DNA of 64,000 bases. Source: Bacillus_BD oryzisoli_A. Its GTDB lineage: Bacteria > Bacillota > Bacilli > Bacillales > Cytobacillaceae. Below are positions 1-8,841 of this stretch, piece by piece (the first letter of the stretch is position 1; the number at the start of each line of letters is the position of its first letter). The stretch covers positions 682,001 through 746,000 of the forward strand of contig NZ_JBHZRC010000001.1 of the NCBI RefSeq assembly GCF_043641075.1, written 5' to 3'. The translations under genes and the position numbers were made by a program. A model generated the notes under the pieces. That model saw only the letters and a list, made by a program, of their open reading frames with translations. It made no database searches and had not been told where the DNA came from.

Positions 1-695
1 ATGATTTGGATAGCTGTAACTGACTGGTTCTCATGCTTATCATAAAAAACGGTCACATAACTATTATCCACTTCAAACAAATGGTATTCACCCTGATTCT
101 CAATCTGATAAGAAATCAAGCCTTTTCGAATGCTTGTGCTCGGCTCACCAAGCTGATCAAGAACGACATCCATAGAGGAGCCAATTTTAATCCCTTGTTT
201 CGAGGTTAATAGGTCCTGGTTAGTGAACAACCCCACAACCTTATTCTCTTCATCAAAAGCTGCCATGAAGAAATTTTGATAGTTTTCGTGGTAAGCGAAC
301 CATTCTACACCGTATTCATTGTAGGAAGAACGCTTTGCTGCACCTACAACACTTTCTACATCCGCTTTCGAATCTCCTAGCTCAATATTATGAATGGAGA
401 AAGAATGCGATATGGGATCATCCAATATCGGCTTCGCTATTTTATCTTCCTTTTTCTGCTGATCCTTTTGTAGCGAATTTAAAGCCTGATCTATTTCAAT
501 TAACAAAGTATCAAACCCTGTTTCTAATGTATTGATGGCAATTGTAACATCCGGGTTTTCCTTAATGGTCATGAGCTTTGTTTGAATATTCTCATATAAA
601 GACGGCACATCCAGCCCTTGTTGACCTTTTAAAAAGAGAAACCAAATGCTGCTGAGCAATAATATCGTAGCGAAAAGCCTAAGAATGACCCTCAA
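1..695 (-). CDS. CAP-associated domain protein, YlbC-like (3' end missing)
   Basis: The gene runs off the left edge, so only about the first 231 residues are visible. The start is a TTG at 693-695, seven bases after a strong GGGAGGAA ribosome binding site; the nearer ATG stops after two codons. Residues 1-20 are a hydrophobic N-terminal segment (signal peptide or anchor). A polar linker follows, then a region around FSIHNIELGDSKADV and IGSSMDVVLDQLGEP that resembles the CAP-associated N-terminal domain of B. subtilis YlbC. In such proteins a C-terminal CAP (SCP/PR1) domain follows; here it would lie outside the window. Probable role: exported or membrane-anchored extracellular protein of unknown function. 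The family call is from recognition of the repeats of this domain, not from a search. Confidence 0.7.
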   Translation of the reverse strand, partial: MRVILRLFATILLLSSIWFLFLKGQQGLDVPSLYENIQTKLMTIKENPDVTIAINTLETGFDTLLIEIDQALNSLQKDQQKKEDKIAKPILDDPISHSFSIHNIELGDSKADVESVVGAAKRSSYNEYGVEWFAYHENYQNFFMAAFDEENKVVGLFTNQDLLTSKQGIKIGSSMDVVLDQLGEPSTSIRKGLISYQIENQGEYHLFEVDNSYVTVFYDKHENQSVTAIQI

Positions 696-922
696 ACCAT
701 TTCCTCCCTTCATAAAGTGATAAAAGCTTTATATTCTTATAGCTATTAAAATAATAGCCAATATTAGTAATGATAACACACAAGATTGATTATTTCTTTT
801 GAAAACCAAAGATGAATCTGGCCCCAAAACACGAAAATACCATATTAAAATGCAGGATAGTATAAGCGGCTTGCTGAATTTATAAAAAGAGTGGGTAATG
901 AGTGAAGAAAGGAGCATAAATA

Positions 923-1321
923 ATGCAGATTCAATATGAATGTATTCAAAAGCTTGATGCTTCTGAAGTAGTAAATGTCTTTAAAAAGTCGGGGATTACA
1001 CGTCCGGTAGATGATTTAGAGCGTATTCAACGCATGATTGATCATGCAGATATTATTGCTACGGCGAGAAACAATGGTCAACTTGTTGGTATTGCAAGAG
1101 CAATAACAGATTATTCTTATTGCTGTTATTTATCAGATCTTGCTGTTGATGCTGAATATCAACGTCGTGGAATTGGAAAAGAACTCGTACGCATTATTCA
1201 AGATAAGCTTGGTGATGAGGTTACGTTGCTGTTAGTTTCCGCACCAAACGTAATTGACTATTATCCTCGAATTGGATTTGAAAAATCGGATAAAGCATTT
1301 TTAATTAGGCGTAAACGCTAA
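923..1321 (+). CDS. GNAT family N-acetyltransferase
   Basis: A 132-residue cytoplasmic protein with the typical single-domain GNAT layout. The acetyl-CoA binding motif A is visible as LAVDAEYQRRGIGKELV (about residues 73-89; the R/Q-x-x-G-x-G/A pattern is QRRGIG), preceded by the beta strand CYLSDLAVD. The C-terminal NVIDYYPRIGFEKSD matches the usual 'xxFYxxxGF' signature near the end of GNAT domains. GNAT enzymes transfer an acetyl group from acetyl-CoA to an amine; the substrate cannot be told from sequence. The ATG is preceded by GAAAGGAG. It is monocistronic, divergent from the CAP-associated gene and closed by a bidirectional hairpin. Confidence 0.85.
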   Translation: MQIQYECIQKLDASEVVNVFKKSGITRPVDDLERIQRMIDHADIIATARNNGQLVGIARAITDYSYCCYLSDLAVDAEYQRRGIGKELVRIIQDKLGDEVTLLLVSAPNVIDYYPRIGFEKSDKAFLIRRKR

Positions 1322-1344
1322 AATGCGCAGGTACAAAGGTTGTA

Positions 1345-1381
1345 TTTACAAAGGAACGTCTTGAAGAGGTTCCTTTGTAAA
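1345..1381. terminator. Bidirectional terminator hairpin
   Basis: Perfect 13-bp inverted repeat TTTACAAAGGAAC / GTTCCTTTGTAAA with an 11-nt loop, between the convergent acetyltransferase and VTT membrane protein genes. T-rich tracts on either side allow termination in both directions. Confidence 0.8.
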
Positions 1382-1942
1382 TTACTTCATTCTCTTTTTA
1401 TAAAAGAGATAAATAAGAAGTATGATTATGACAAATACGATGAATCCAATCTGCCATTCTCTTTCTAATCTTAATACATGTGATACAGAATAAGCCTCTA
1501 TGAATAATGCTGGAATTTTCCCTAGCGTACTGGCAAAACAAAAGGATAATAGGCTCATTTTACTTAATGCAGCAGTAAGTGTCACTGCCCCTGATGACAC
1601 AAAAGGGAGAATGCGAAGAAGTACAACAATGAAAAAAGTAGTCATTCCTTTCGAATTTCTTAGTTTAGCTAAGTACTTATTTTGGATATTTCCCATTTTA
1701 GGAAAGGATAAAAATTTTTGAACACCTTTCCGATAGAGAATAAAGCTGACTATTGCTCCTAACGCTTCTCCGCAAATAAGGATAAAAAGACCCTTTTCTA
1801 AACCGAAAACACCCACTGTACCGACTGTGATAAAAGTACTAGGAAGAATACCGGAAATCGCTACAATGAGATTTAAGATAACACTGCTTAGTGCCAAAAA
1901 AAGAGGATTATCAGGGAACCAAGCAGCGATAAAATGCATCAT
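1382..1942 (-). CDS. VTT-domain (TVP38/TMEM64, DedA-like) membrane protein
   Basis: A 186-residue integral membrane protein with about five hydrophobic segments. The VTT/SNARE-associated signature is recognisable as LLRILPFVSSGAVTLTAALS (about residues 108-127) followed by FCFASTLGKIPALFIEAY, the usual re-entrant-loop motif of this superfamily. VTT proteins are implicated in lipid scrambling and membrane homeostasis; for bacterial YdjZ-type members the substrate is unknown. The ATG lies only two bases after the stop of the preceding minus-strand gene, so the two are probably cotranscribed and translationally coupled; an adjacent second ATG is an alternative start. It ends with a short basic tail (FYKKRMK). 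Confidence 0.8.
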   Translation of the reverse strand: MMHFIAAWFPDNPLFLALSSVILNLIVAISGILPSTFITVGTVGVFGLEKGLFILICGEALGAIVSFILYRKGVQKFLSFPKMGNIQNKYLAKLRNSKGMTTFFIVVLLRILPFVSSGAVTLTAALSKMSLLSFCFASTLGKIPALFIEAYSVSHVLRLEREWQIGFIVFVIIILLIYLFYKKRMK

Positions 1943-1944
1943 AT

Positions 1945-2751
1945 TCAGCTCTTATTAATTTTAGATGGATTATTAATTTTATATGGTACGGGTTCTTCTA
2001 CAATAAATTCTTCTTCTGCCTCTTTACCTTTTGGTAATTTCTTCTTCACAATCTTGCCGTCAAATTCCAGATTCTCTCCGGGAGAAAGCTCGAATTTCTT
2101 CAACGTTTTAGAATGAGAGCACCAAGCAAGACCTATTTCTATTGGATTTTCTTTTTGAATCACAACATTTTCTAGGACAACGACTTCATCATTTTCTTCA
2201 TTAAAATTATTCCAGCTTAAAGCAAATTGCTTAACTGTTGCTGTAAAATGCACTTTATCGGCCGGCAGTTCAAGTTTTGCTTGCTTCGCTTTCGTTTCGG
2301 TTTTCTTTACTGCTTTTTTTCCAGCTGGCTTTTTCTCCGTCAGTTCTTGTTCAGCCTGTTTTGATGCACTACCAGAATCTGATTCTTTCGCTCTTGCCGG
2401 TACATTTTTATCCTTTTCCTTTTCAGATTCTGTTACATTTGCTTTCTCAAAGTTTGGTGATTGCATTTCCTTTAAGTAAGAAGGGTGGATACAGGTTAAG
2501 TTTCCATCCTGGAACTCAAGTACAATTGTATTGTACTCTCCTGTTACCCCATAAACCTCATAGCCTTTAATCGTAACAAGCCTTTGAAAGGTTCTTTCTT
2601 TATACCAAAATGCATCCTTGTTCGTTGATAATCCCCATTCTTTAAGCTTTTCTATGTATTGTTCATTATTTTCAAAAAGTAGAAAATCTCCTTTCGGGGG
2701 AAAGTATGTTGTGTTATTAGAATCTTCAATATGAGGCAATGTGACAGCCAT
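1945..2751 (-). CDS. Hypothetical two-domain protein with K/E-rich linker
   Basis: About 268 residues, not recognised as a named family. Three parts are visible: an N-terminal globular region of about 100 residues, a low-complexity charged linker rich in K, E and A (about 110-165), and a C-terminal region of about 100 residues whose pattern (valEnVvI, laWCSHSKTL, LSPGENLEFDGKI, YKINNPSKI) looks like an OB-type beta barrel. The ATG at 2749-2751 has AAAGGAT about ten bases upstream; a GTG three codons earlier sits on top of that site and is less likely. No signal peptide or membrane segment, so probably cytoplasmic. First gene of a pair with the VTT protein. Function unknown; the OB-fold idea is inference from pattern only. 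Confidence 0.65.
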   Translation of the reverse strand: MAVTLPHIEDSNNTTYFPPKGDFLLFENNEQYIEKLKEWGLSTNKDAFWYKERTFQRLVTIKGYEVYGVTGEYNTIVLEFQDGNLTCIHPSYLKEMQSPNFEKANVTESEKEKDKNVPARAKESDSGSASKQAEQELTEKKPAGKKAVKKTETKAKQAKLELPADKVHFTATVKQFALSWNNFNEENDEVVVLENVVIQKENPIEIGLAWCSHSKTLKKFELSPGENLEFDGKIVKKKLPKGKEAEEEFIVEEPVPYKINNPSKINKS

Positions 2752-2929
2752 TTCATCCACATCCTTTCCAAACTATTGTACACTATGAAGCGGTTGAAGA
2801 AGAAATGAAAGATATATATGTATTTCAATTCTTAATTACATTTTAAAGGTGTTAGATGAGATTAGTGAGAATATATTAAGTATAATGTTTTTATCTGGAC
2901 AATCATCTACAAAAAAAGGGGGACAATAC

Positions 2930-4717
2930 ATGACTACCTATACGACGAGGCAGGAAGTGCCTGAACAGGAAAAATGGAATTTATGTGATTTATACTCAGA
3001 TCTTAATCTCTGGGAAAATGATTATCTGCAAATTGAAGAAATAGCAAAGAGATTAAAAGCATTTGATGGTCAGATTCATGATGGACACTCTCTTTATCAA
3101 TATTTGAAACAAAGTGAGGAACTATCATATATATTCAATAAACTATATGCATATGCGATGTTAAAGGTAGATGAAGATACACGGAACACAAGCTCTCAGT
3201 CATTATTAGACAAGGCAAAGCAGTTAAGTGTAACAGTAAGCTCATCCACATCATTTTTTATGCCCTTTTTATTAGGCTTGAAGGAAGAAACACTGCAATC
3301 ATACATTAAAGAAGAAAAGGGATTAGATTACTTTGCAGAGGACTTAATGGAATCATTTCGATATAAACCCCATGTGTTAAGCAGGGAGCAAGAGGAGGTA
3401 CTTTCCCAATTAGGTGAAGCATTATCAGTTCCAAGTCATACATTTGGAATGATAAATAACGCAGATATTAAATTTGGTGAAGTGACCGGAGATAATGGAG
3501 AACGTATAGAGCTTACAAGAGGGATGTATACAAAGTTAATCGAAGATGAGGATCGTGAAAAACGGAAAGAAGCTTATTTTGCCTATTATCAACCATACCT
3601 TCAATTAAAAAACTCAATTGCGGCCACACTATCAGGAGCAATAAAAAATAACACCACGATGGCAAAAATACGTAAGTATCCATCCGCATTAGAAAAGGGT
3701 TTATTTGGAGACCGGGTTCCGAAAGAGGTCTATGAGAACCTTATTTTAACGACGAAGAAAAATATTGCCCCGCTCCATCGATATACAAGGATTCGAAAAG
3801 AAAAATTAAACGTAGAGGAGCTTCATCAATATGATATGAGTGTCCCATTAATCAAAGGAGTAAAGCCAGTCATATCATTCGAGGACGCCTATGAAACTAT
3901 GCTAAAAGCATTATCTCCTCTTGGTGAGGATTACATACAAATCCTAAAAGAATTTCGAGACGCCCGTTATATTGACGTTCGGGAAACACCAGGGAAAAGG
4001 TCTGGTGCGTATAATTTGGGTGTATATGGGGCACATCCATTTATTCTCTTAAACCATCAGGATGATTTAGATAGTTTATTTACCTTGGTCCACGAATGCG
4101 GCCATGGAGCACATAGTATGCTAAGCTCGAAATACCAGCCGCAAATTACGGCCAAATATAGTATTTTTGTTGCTGAAGTCGCATCTACGGTTAATGAAGT
4201 ACTTTTAATAAACTACTTATTAAAAAATGAACAGGATATTGATGTCCGAAAGCATCTATTAAATCATTTTATCGATCAATATAAAGGAACATTCTTTACC
4301 CAGGTGATGTTTGCCGAATTCGAGAAAAAGACACATGAACTGGCAGAGAAGGGAATGCCATTGAACGTAGAAGTCTTTAATCAGACATATGAAACCTTAT
4401 TTAGAGAATTCAATGGGGAGGAAATCGTATTTGATGAACAAGTGAAATATGGCTGGTCAAGAATCCCTCATTTTTACCGCCCATTTTACGTCTATAAATA
4501 CGCAACCGGATATGCATCTGCCATCCATTTAGCGACAAGGATTTTTGAAGGAGACGAGGAAACCATCCACTCCTATCTAGAATTTTTGAAAAGTGGCAGT
4601 TCAGATTATCCACTTGAATTATTAAAAAAGACTGGTGTTGATTTAACCACACCTGAACCAATCGAAAATGCACTTAAACGTTTTGAAAACTTAGTAGAGG
4701 AATTTTCAAAGCTGTAA
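2930..4717 (+). CDS. pepF: Oligoendopeptidase F, M3 family metallopeptidase
   Basis: A 595-residue cytoplasmic zinc oligopeptidase. The HExxH zinc site is LVHECGHGAHS, about residues 398-408, and the surrounding sequence (aspects such as GVYGAHPFILLNHQDDLDS and the downstream FVAEVASTVNEVLL, whose glutamate supplies the third ligand) is characteristic of M3/PepF. It degrades short peptides of about 5-17 residues in the family. A longer frame begins at 2849, but the ATG at 2930 follows a clear AAAGGGGGA site with seven-base spacing and yields the usual family length of about 600. Transcribed alone; a good hairpin terminator follows. Confidence 0.93.
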   Translation: MTTYTTRQEVPEQEKWNLCDLYSDLNLWENDYLQIEEIAKRLKAFDGQIHDGHSLYQYLKQSEELSYIFNKLYAYAMLKVDEDTRNTSSQSLLDKAKQLSVTVSSSTSFFMPFLLGLKEETLQSYIKEEKGLDYFAEDLMESFRYKPHVLSREQEEVLSQLGEALSVPSHTFGMINNADIKFGEVTGDNGERIELTRGMYTKLIEDEDREKRKEAYFAYYQPYLQLKNSIAATLSGAIKNNTTMAKIRKYPSALEKGLFGDRVPKEVYENLILTTKKNIAPLHRYTRIRKEKLNVEELHQYDMSVPLIKGVKPVISFEDAYETMLKALSPLGEDYIQILKEFRDARYIDVRETPGKRSGAYNLGVYGAHPFILLNHQDDLDSLFTLVHECGHGAHSMLSSKYQPQITAKYSIFVAEVASTVNEVLLINYLLKNEQDIDVRKHLLNHFIDQYKGTFFTQVMFAEFEKKTHELAEKGMPLNVEVFNQTYETLFREFNGEEIVFDEQVKYGWSRIPHFYRPFYVYKYATGYASAIHLATRIFEGDEETIHSYLEFLKSGSSDYPLELLKKTGVDLTTPEPIENALKRFENLVEEFSKL

Positions 4718-4740
4718 TTCACGGTATTAAGTACTGTAAT

Positions 4741-4774
4741 ATAAAGACGTCACTTGCATTAGTGGCGTCTTTAT
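4741..4774 (+). terminator. Rho-independent terminator after pepF
   Basis: Near-perfect stem ATAAAGACGTCAC / GTGGCGTCTTTAT with an eight-base loop, 23 bp after the pepF stop codon. Confidence 0.75.
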
Positions 4775-4836
4775 GAGTTAAAAAACTAATTTCACAGATG
4801 GAATTTAATTATGTTGAAGGAAGGAAGGGCTTCTTA

Positions 4837-5835
4837 TTGAAATTAAGTATATTAGATCAAGCACCTATATCCGCTAATCAGACCGCACAGGAAGCTTTAG
4901 TAAACTCTCTTAAATTAGCCCAAGCCGGCGAGAAATTAGGCTATACACGATATTGGATCGCTGAGCATCATAATTTACCAGGACTAGCCTGCTCGGCACC
5001 TGAAGTTATGTTAAGTTACATAGGAGCTAACACCACAAAGATACGCCTCGGTTCTGGAGCTGTATTATTACCGCACTATAAACCATATAAGGTTGCAGAA
5101 GTCTTTAATTTATTGGCAACCTTGTTTCCCAACCGGATTGACATCGGAATCGGCCGGGCTCCGGGAGGATCCGCAGAGGCAACAAATGCACTGTCAGACA
5201 ACTTTTTACAAAATGTATGGAAAATGCCCGCATTAGTGAAGGAACTGATAGGATTTTTAGAAAATGATTTTCCCGCTGTTCACGACTATTCAGGATTATC
5301 TGCTTCGCCTCTCCCTGAAACGGCACCAGTTCCTTGGCTTTTAGGAACCGGTAAAAAAAGTGCTTTCTTGGCAGCTGAAAACGGGATAGCCTATGCATTC
5401 GGACAGTTCATGAGTGATCAGGATGGGGTGGAAATTGTAAAGCAATATCGAGATACATTTATACCCAGAAAAAACAGACATCAGCCAAAGGTGATTCTAA
5501 CTGTATCGGTTATTTGCGCCGAAACGAATGAAAAGGCAGAGGAGCTTGCTATTAGCTGGCTAATTTGGCAATTACAAAAAGAAAAAGAAGAACAGCTGCT
5601 AGGAGTTCCGTCTATTGAACAGGCACTGAAATATAAACCCAATAAAAAAGAAACTATGCACATAAATAAAATGAAGGAGAATATCATTATCGGAAACCCG
5701 AACGTTGTAAAGAAACGATTGCAGCAACTGCAAGTGAAATATCAGGCAGATGAGATGATGATTGTCACCATTACTTATTCAATAGAAGATAAAATTCACT
5801 CCTATCAATTGGTTGCCGAGGAACTGCTACAATAA
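4837..5835 (+). CDS. LLM-class (luciferase-like) flavin-dependent monooxygenase
   Basis: A 332-residue TIM-barrel flavin monooxygenase of the bacterial luciferase-like superfamily. The N-terminus KLSILDQAPIS, the segment YWIAEHHNLPGLACSAPEVM and the IGIGRAPGG motif are typical of the YvbT/YtmO/YwcH type single-subunit members. These enzymes use reduced FMN and oxygen; the substrate is not predictable. The start was placed on TTG 4837, preceded by GAAGGAAGGAAGG; the longer frame from 4798 has no ribosome binding site and lies against the pepF terminator. Monocistronic, with its own terminator. Confidence 0.85.
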   Translation: MKLSILDQAPISANQTAQEALVNSLKLAQAGEKLGYTRYWIAEHHNLPGLACSAPEVMLSYIGANTTKIRLGSGAVLLPHYKPYKVAEVFNLLATLFPNRIDIGIGRAPGGSAEATNALSDNFLQNVWKMPALVKELIGFLENDFPAVHDYSGLSASPLPETAPVPWLLGTGKKSAFLAAENGIAYAFGQFMSDQDGVEIVKQYRDTFIPRKNRHQPKVILTVSVICAETNEKAEELAISWLIWQLQKEKEEQLLGVPSIEQALKYKPNKKETMHINKMKENIIIGNPNVVKKRLQQLQVKYQADEMMIVTITYSIEDKIHSYQLVAEELLQ

Positions 5836-5836
5836 G

Positions 5837-5887
5837 AAAGGTGTCAGACAGTACAAAAAATCTTTATTGTTGTCTGACACCTTTTTT
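5837..5887. terminator. Terminator hairpin with GGTGTCAGACA arms
   Basis: Inverted repeat AAGGTGTCAGACA / TGTCTGACACCTT with a 20-nt loop followed by T6. It sits between the convergent monooxygenase and LysR genes and can serve both. The GTGTCAGAC-type arm resembles short palindromes that recur in Bacillaceae intergenic regions (from memory). Confidence 0.75.
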
Positions 5888-5888
5888 A

Positions 5889-6770
5889 TTAATTCTTTTT
5901 ATTATGATGATTAATGATTGACTCAATAATATTTTCGATGAATTGATCAATTATTAAATTTTTTCGATATTGTATATAAATTTTATTGGGAATATGCTGA
6001 AATTCTCTTATTTCCTTTACTACCAGCTGTTCTCGGTCGTATTGATCAATCCCTATTAATGGTGTAATCCCAAGTCCGATTCCACTCGCTACAACCTTCT
6101 TTAACATTTCATTATTTCCAACTTCAATATGTTTTATATTTGGTATGCCAATCAGACGTTGATCAACGCTAGATAAAAGGGGGGAGTTCCTCCGGTACCA
6201 AATAATGGTTTCATCGTGTAAGTCATCCATTTTCATTTCTTCAAGATTAGCAAGACGATGATTTTTACCGCATATAAGAACTAGTTTATCATCAAATAGA
6301 TATTCCGAAATGAGATTAGGATTATATGCTACATCGTTTCTTGTAAGGACCAAATCTAATTCACCAGTAATAATTTGTTCGTTTAATTTACTTGAATCCT
6401 CACCTTCCATTACAGAAATATTCAAATCATCAATTGAGATAATTGATTGTATGAGTTGAGTGATAAATGAGTAGGAAAATCCAGGTGGAAAGCCCACTTT
6501 GAGGCTTGGATATTTGGATGATAAAGTCTCCTCTTTTGAATATTTAACATATGAAAGGATTGTAGTAGCATATTTAAGAAATACTTTTCCTTCTCTTGTT
6601 AATGTAACGTTTTTACCTGAACGCTCAAATAATTTGCATGAGAGTTCGCTTTCTAAATTTTTCATTCTCGCCGTAACAGTAGGCTGGGTTACATTTAGAT
6701 GTTCGGCCGCTTTTGAATAATTATTATACTCATAAATGGCTAGAAATGTTTCAAGTTGACTTGTATCCAC
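5889..6770 (-). CDS. LysR family transcriptional regulator
   Basis: A 293-residue regulator with an N-terminal winged helix-turn-helix (residues 1-60: LETFLAIYEYNNYSKAAEHL, TQPTVTARMKNLESEL, LFERSGKNVTLTREG) and a LysR substrate-binding domain (about 88-290, KVGFPPGFSYSFITQLIQ onward). The start is GTG 6770 with a good AGGAGG site; no better ATG exists. It is divergent from the Rieske dioxygenase operon across a 760-bp gap, so it could control it, but the long distance makes this only a possibility. The effector is unknown; the ligand domain is low in recognisable specificity motifs. Confidence 0.9.
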   Translation of the reverse strand: MDTSQLETFLAIYEYNNYSKAAEHLNVTQPTVTARMKNLESELSCKLFERSGKNVTLTREGKVFLKYATTILSYVKYSKEETLSSKYPSLKVGFPPGFSYSFITQLIQSIISIDDLNISVMEGEDSSKLNEQIITGELDLVLTRNDVAYNPNLISEYLFDDKLVLICGKNHRLANLEEMKMDDLHDETIIWYRRNSPLLSSVDQRLIGIPNIKHIEVGNNEMLKKVVASGIGLGITPLIGIDQYDREQLVVKEIREFQHIPNKIYIQYRKNLIIDQFIENIIESIINHHNKKN

Positions 6771-7383
6771 GAGTATACCTCCTATAATAATGAAACCATT
6801 AATATATTTCCATATTTCGATAGTAACTAAACAATAAAATGGTTATACAGGTTCAATCCATATATGTACCAGCACAATGTGCAAGTGTCGATATTTTTCC
6901 AAAAAAATATTTTTGAAAATAAAGAAAAAATTAATAACTATTAAAATACTAATAAATAAATTTTCATTTGTCCACTTATTAGCGTGTCCTTAAATAGCCT
7001 TTACGCAGTGGAAACTATATTGATATTGCCAAACAAGGGACTTTAACAAGGGGATATTAGTTAAAATATAGAGCATATAACCCAATTTGAAAATAGGTCT
7101 ATAAAAAAATTATTGAATATATTATGGAAAAAGAAGATTTTTTTGATTAGATTTTAGAGAATTTAACTTATATAATGTGAGTATAGTTAAAAAAGAGAGA
7201 AAATTTTAATATTTAATCTCTTAATATTAGTATAAAAAATTTCTTGTTTGGGTTTAAGTTGTAATCACATAGAAACTTGTATTCGATTTCACCCCAACAG
7301 AAAAGATGAATGCGTAAACATATCATAATATTTATTATTGTATAATAATTAACAATTTATGATATAATAAAATTGTAAATAAA

Positions 7384-7411
7384 TTGTTTTAATGGAAAAT
7401 ACTAATATAAT
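7384..7411 (+). promoter_or_regulatory. Candidate sigma-A promoter of the Rieske dioxygenase operon
   Basis: TTGTTT at 7384-7389 and TATAAT at 7406-7411 with a 16-bp spacer, about 120 bp before the first start codon. The region is so AT-rich that other -10-like sequences occur, so this is a moderate call. Confidence 0.4.
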
Positions 7412-7424
7412 AATTTATTGGAAT

Positions 7425-7438
7425 TGTAAGCGCGTTCA
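7425..7438 (+). promoter_or_regulatory. cre-like site (CcpA) downstream of the candidate promoter
   Basis: TGTAAGCGCGTTCA matches the catabolite-responsive element consensus TGWAANCGNTNWCA at all but one position (G instead of T at position 10). Its place, just after the predicted transcription start, would fit carbon-catabolite repression of an aromatic dioxygenase. Inference from pattern only. Confidence 0.4.
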
Positions 7439-7461
7439 AGTAAGGGTATTCATACTATGCA

Positions 7462-7491
7462 ATAAAAATAATCTCGATAGATTATTTTTAT
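7462..7491 (+). promoter_or_regulatory. Leader hairpin before the dioxygenase operon
   Basis: Perfect 13-bp inverted repeat ATAAAAATAATCT / AGATTATTTTTAT around a CGAT loop, ending about 27 bases before the AGGAGGG site. It could be an operator, an mRNA-stabilising hairpin or a weak attenuator, since the 3' arm ends in a T run; the stem is almost all A:T. Confidence 0.45.
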
Positions 7492-7530
7492 ATATAATTT
7501 CTAAGTTATAGAATTCTAGGAGGGACATTG

Positions 7531-8841
7531 ATGGGGAAATATATTAGAGAAGACAAAGAGAAGTTGTCTTTCAAAGTCAATCGACAAGCGTTTGTTAATC
7601 CAGAGATTTTAGAAACAGAGAGAGAAGCCATTTTCAGTAAGTGCTGGCTATATATTGGACATGAATCTGAACTACCAAACAAAGGTGATTTCCATAGAAG
7701 AAAAGTTGGTGGACGCAACTTAATCTTCACTCGCAGCCAAGACGGCGAAATCCGCGCTTTCTATAACAGCTGTCCACACCGCGGTGCATTAGTTACTCGT
7801 GAAGCTTGTGGAAACTCTAAAGTATTCCGTTGCTTCTACCATGCATGGAGCTTTAATAACCAAGGTGAATTAGTTGGTATGCCTGATAAAGCAGGTTTCC
7901 CAAATGATCATAATTGTGATGGTTCAAAAAACCTAGCTACAGTAAAGCGTCTTGAAAACTATCGTGGTTTTATGTTTGTTAACTTTGATGATAACGCTAT
8001 CTCTTTAGAAGATTACTTAGGAAACGCTAAAGAATATTTAGATTTAGTAGCTGACCAAGCATATGCTGCTGAAGATCCAACTCTAGGAATGGAAGTTCTA
8101 ACAGATCCTCAACAATACAGCGTACGCGCCAACTGGAAGTTACTAGGAGAAAACAGTGTTGACTTATATCATGGTGTACCAACACACAAAACTTATTTTG
8201 ATATTGTTGCTACTCGTGGCGGTACAATGGAAAAAGACAGTCTTATTGGTGAAGGTAAAGACCTTGGCGGCGGACATGCTGTTATGGAATACTACTCTGC
8301 TTGGCCAAGACCAATTGGAAAATGGATTGAAGGTTACGGTGAAGAAGCGAAAGAAGTAATCGAAGGATACAATACGAGATTAGAAGAAAAATTCGGTAAA
8401 GAAAGAGCACACCGTATTGCAAAGAAAAACCGTAACATCTGGATTTTCCCTAACTTAATCATTAACGATATCATGGCGATTACAATCAGAACTTTCTATC
8501 CAATCGAGCCTGGATACATTGAAGTAACTGGTTATGCATTAGCACCTAAAGCTGAAAATGAAAACTTTAGAGAAGTTCGTAACGATAGCTTCCTAGAATT
8601 CTTAGGACCATCAGGCTTCGCAACTCCAGACGACAACGAAGCACTTGAACTTTGTCAAGAAGGTTTCTTAAATGCTAAAGAAGTAGGCTGGAACGACATT
8701 TCTAAAGGTATGAACAGAGAGGTACCTCAAGCAACAGACGAAGCACAAATGCGTGCATTCTGGCGTAGATGGAATGAATTAATGTTGGCTGAAGAAGCAA
8801 AACAAGAAGGTAAAGAAGAAGCTGAGGGGGTTAACGCATGA
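7531..8841 (+). CDS. Rieske aromatic-ring dioxygenase, large (alpha) subunit
   Basis: A 436-residue non-haem iron oxygenase subunit. The Rieske [2Fe-2S] ligands are C81, H83, C101 and H104 (CPH...CFYH). The catalytic domain has the conserved NWK..EN..D.YH....H pattern with D211, H214 and H219, and an acidic third-ligand candidate at D367/D368. Such subunits form alpha3beta3 oxygenases that add O2 to aromatic acids or arenes to give cis-dihydrodiols, taking electrons from a ferredoxin and reductase. Neither partner is encoded here, so they must be supplied from elsewhere. ATG 7531 follows AGGAGGG with six-base spacing. Codon choice is richer in C-ending optimal codons than in neighbouring genes, hinting at high expression. 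The substrate is undetermined. Confidence 0.9.
   Translation: MGKYIREDKEKLSFKVNRQAFVNPEILETEREAIFSKCWLYIGHESELPNKGDFHRRKVGGRNLIFTRSQDGEIRAFYNSCPHRGALVTREACGNSKVFRCFYHAWSFNNQGELVGMPDKAGFPNDHNCDGSKNLATVKRLENYRGFMFVNFDDNAISLEDYLGNAKEYLDLVADQAYAAEDPTLGMEVLTDPQQYSVRANWKLLGENSVDLYHGVPTHKTYFDIVATRGGTMEKDSLIGEGKDLGGGHAVMEYYSAWPRPIGKWIEGYGEEAKEVIEGYNTRLEEKFGKERAHRIAKKNRNIWIFPNLIINDIMAITIRTFYPIEPGYIEVTGYALAPKAENENFREVRNDSFLEFLGPSGFATPDDNEALELCQEGFLNAKEVGWNDISKGMNREVPQATDEAQMRAFWRRWNELMLAEEAKQEGKEEAEGVNA

Larger units (their letters stand above)
6771..7530. other. Long AT-rich intergenic region between lysR and the dioxygenase
   Basis: About 760 bp with no convincing gene. It is very AT-rich and contains a small palindrome GCACAATGTGC at 6872-6882, a promoter candidate, a cre-like site and a 5'-leader hairpin near its right end (each listed separately). 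Its length implies a long leader or several control sites for the dioxygenase operon. Confidence 0.6.

Noticed and set aside
729..917. A 62-codon minus-strand frame upstream of the acetyltransferase
   Set aside because: No ribosome binding site and it lies across the divergent promoter region; the sequence is AT-derived hydrophobic and probably chance.
6872..6882. GCACAATGTGC as a LysR operator
   Set aside because: It is too far from either gene's likely promoter and short enough to arise by chance.
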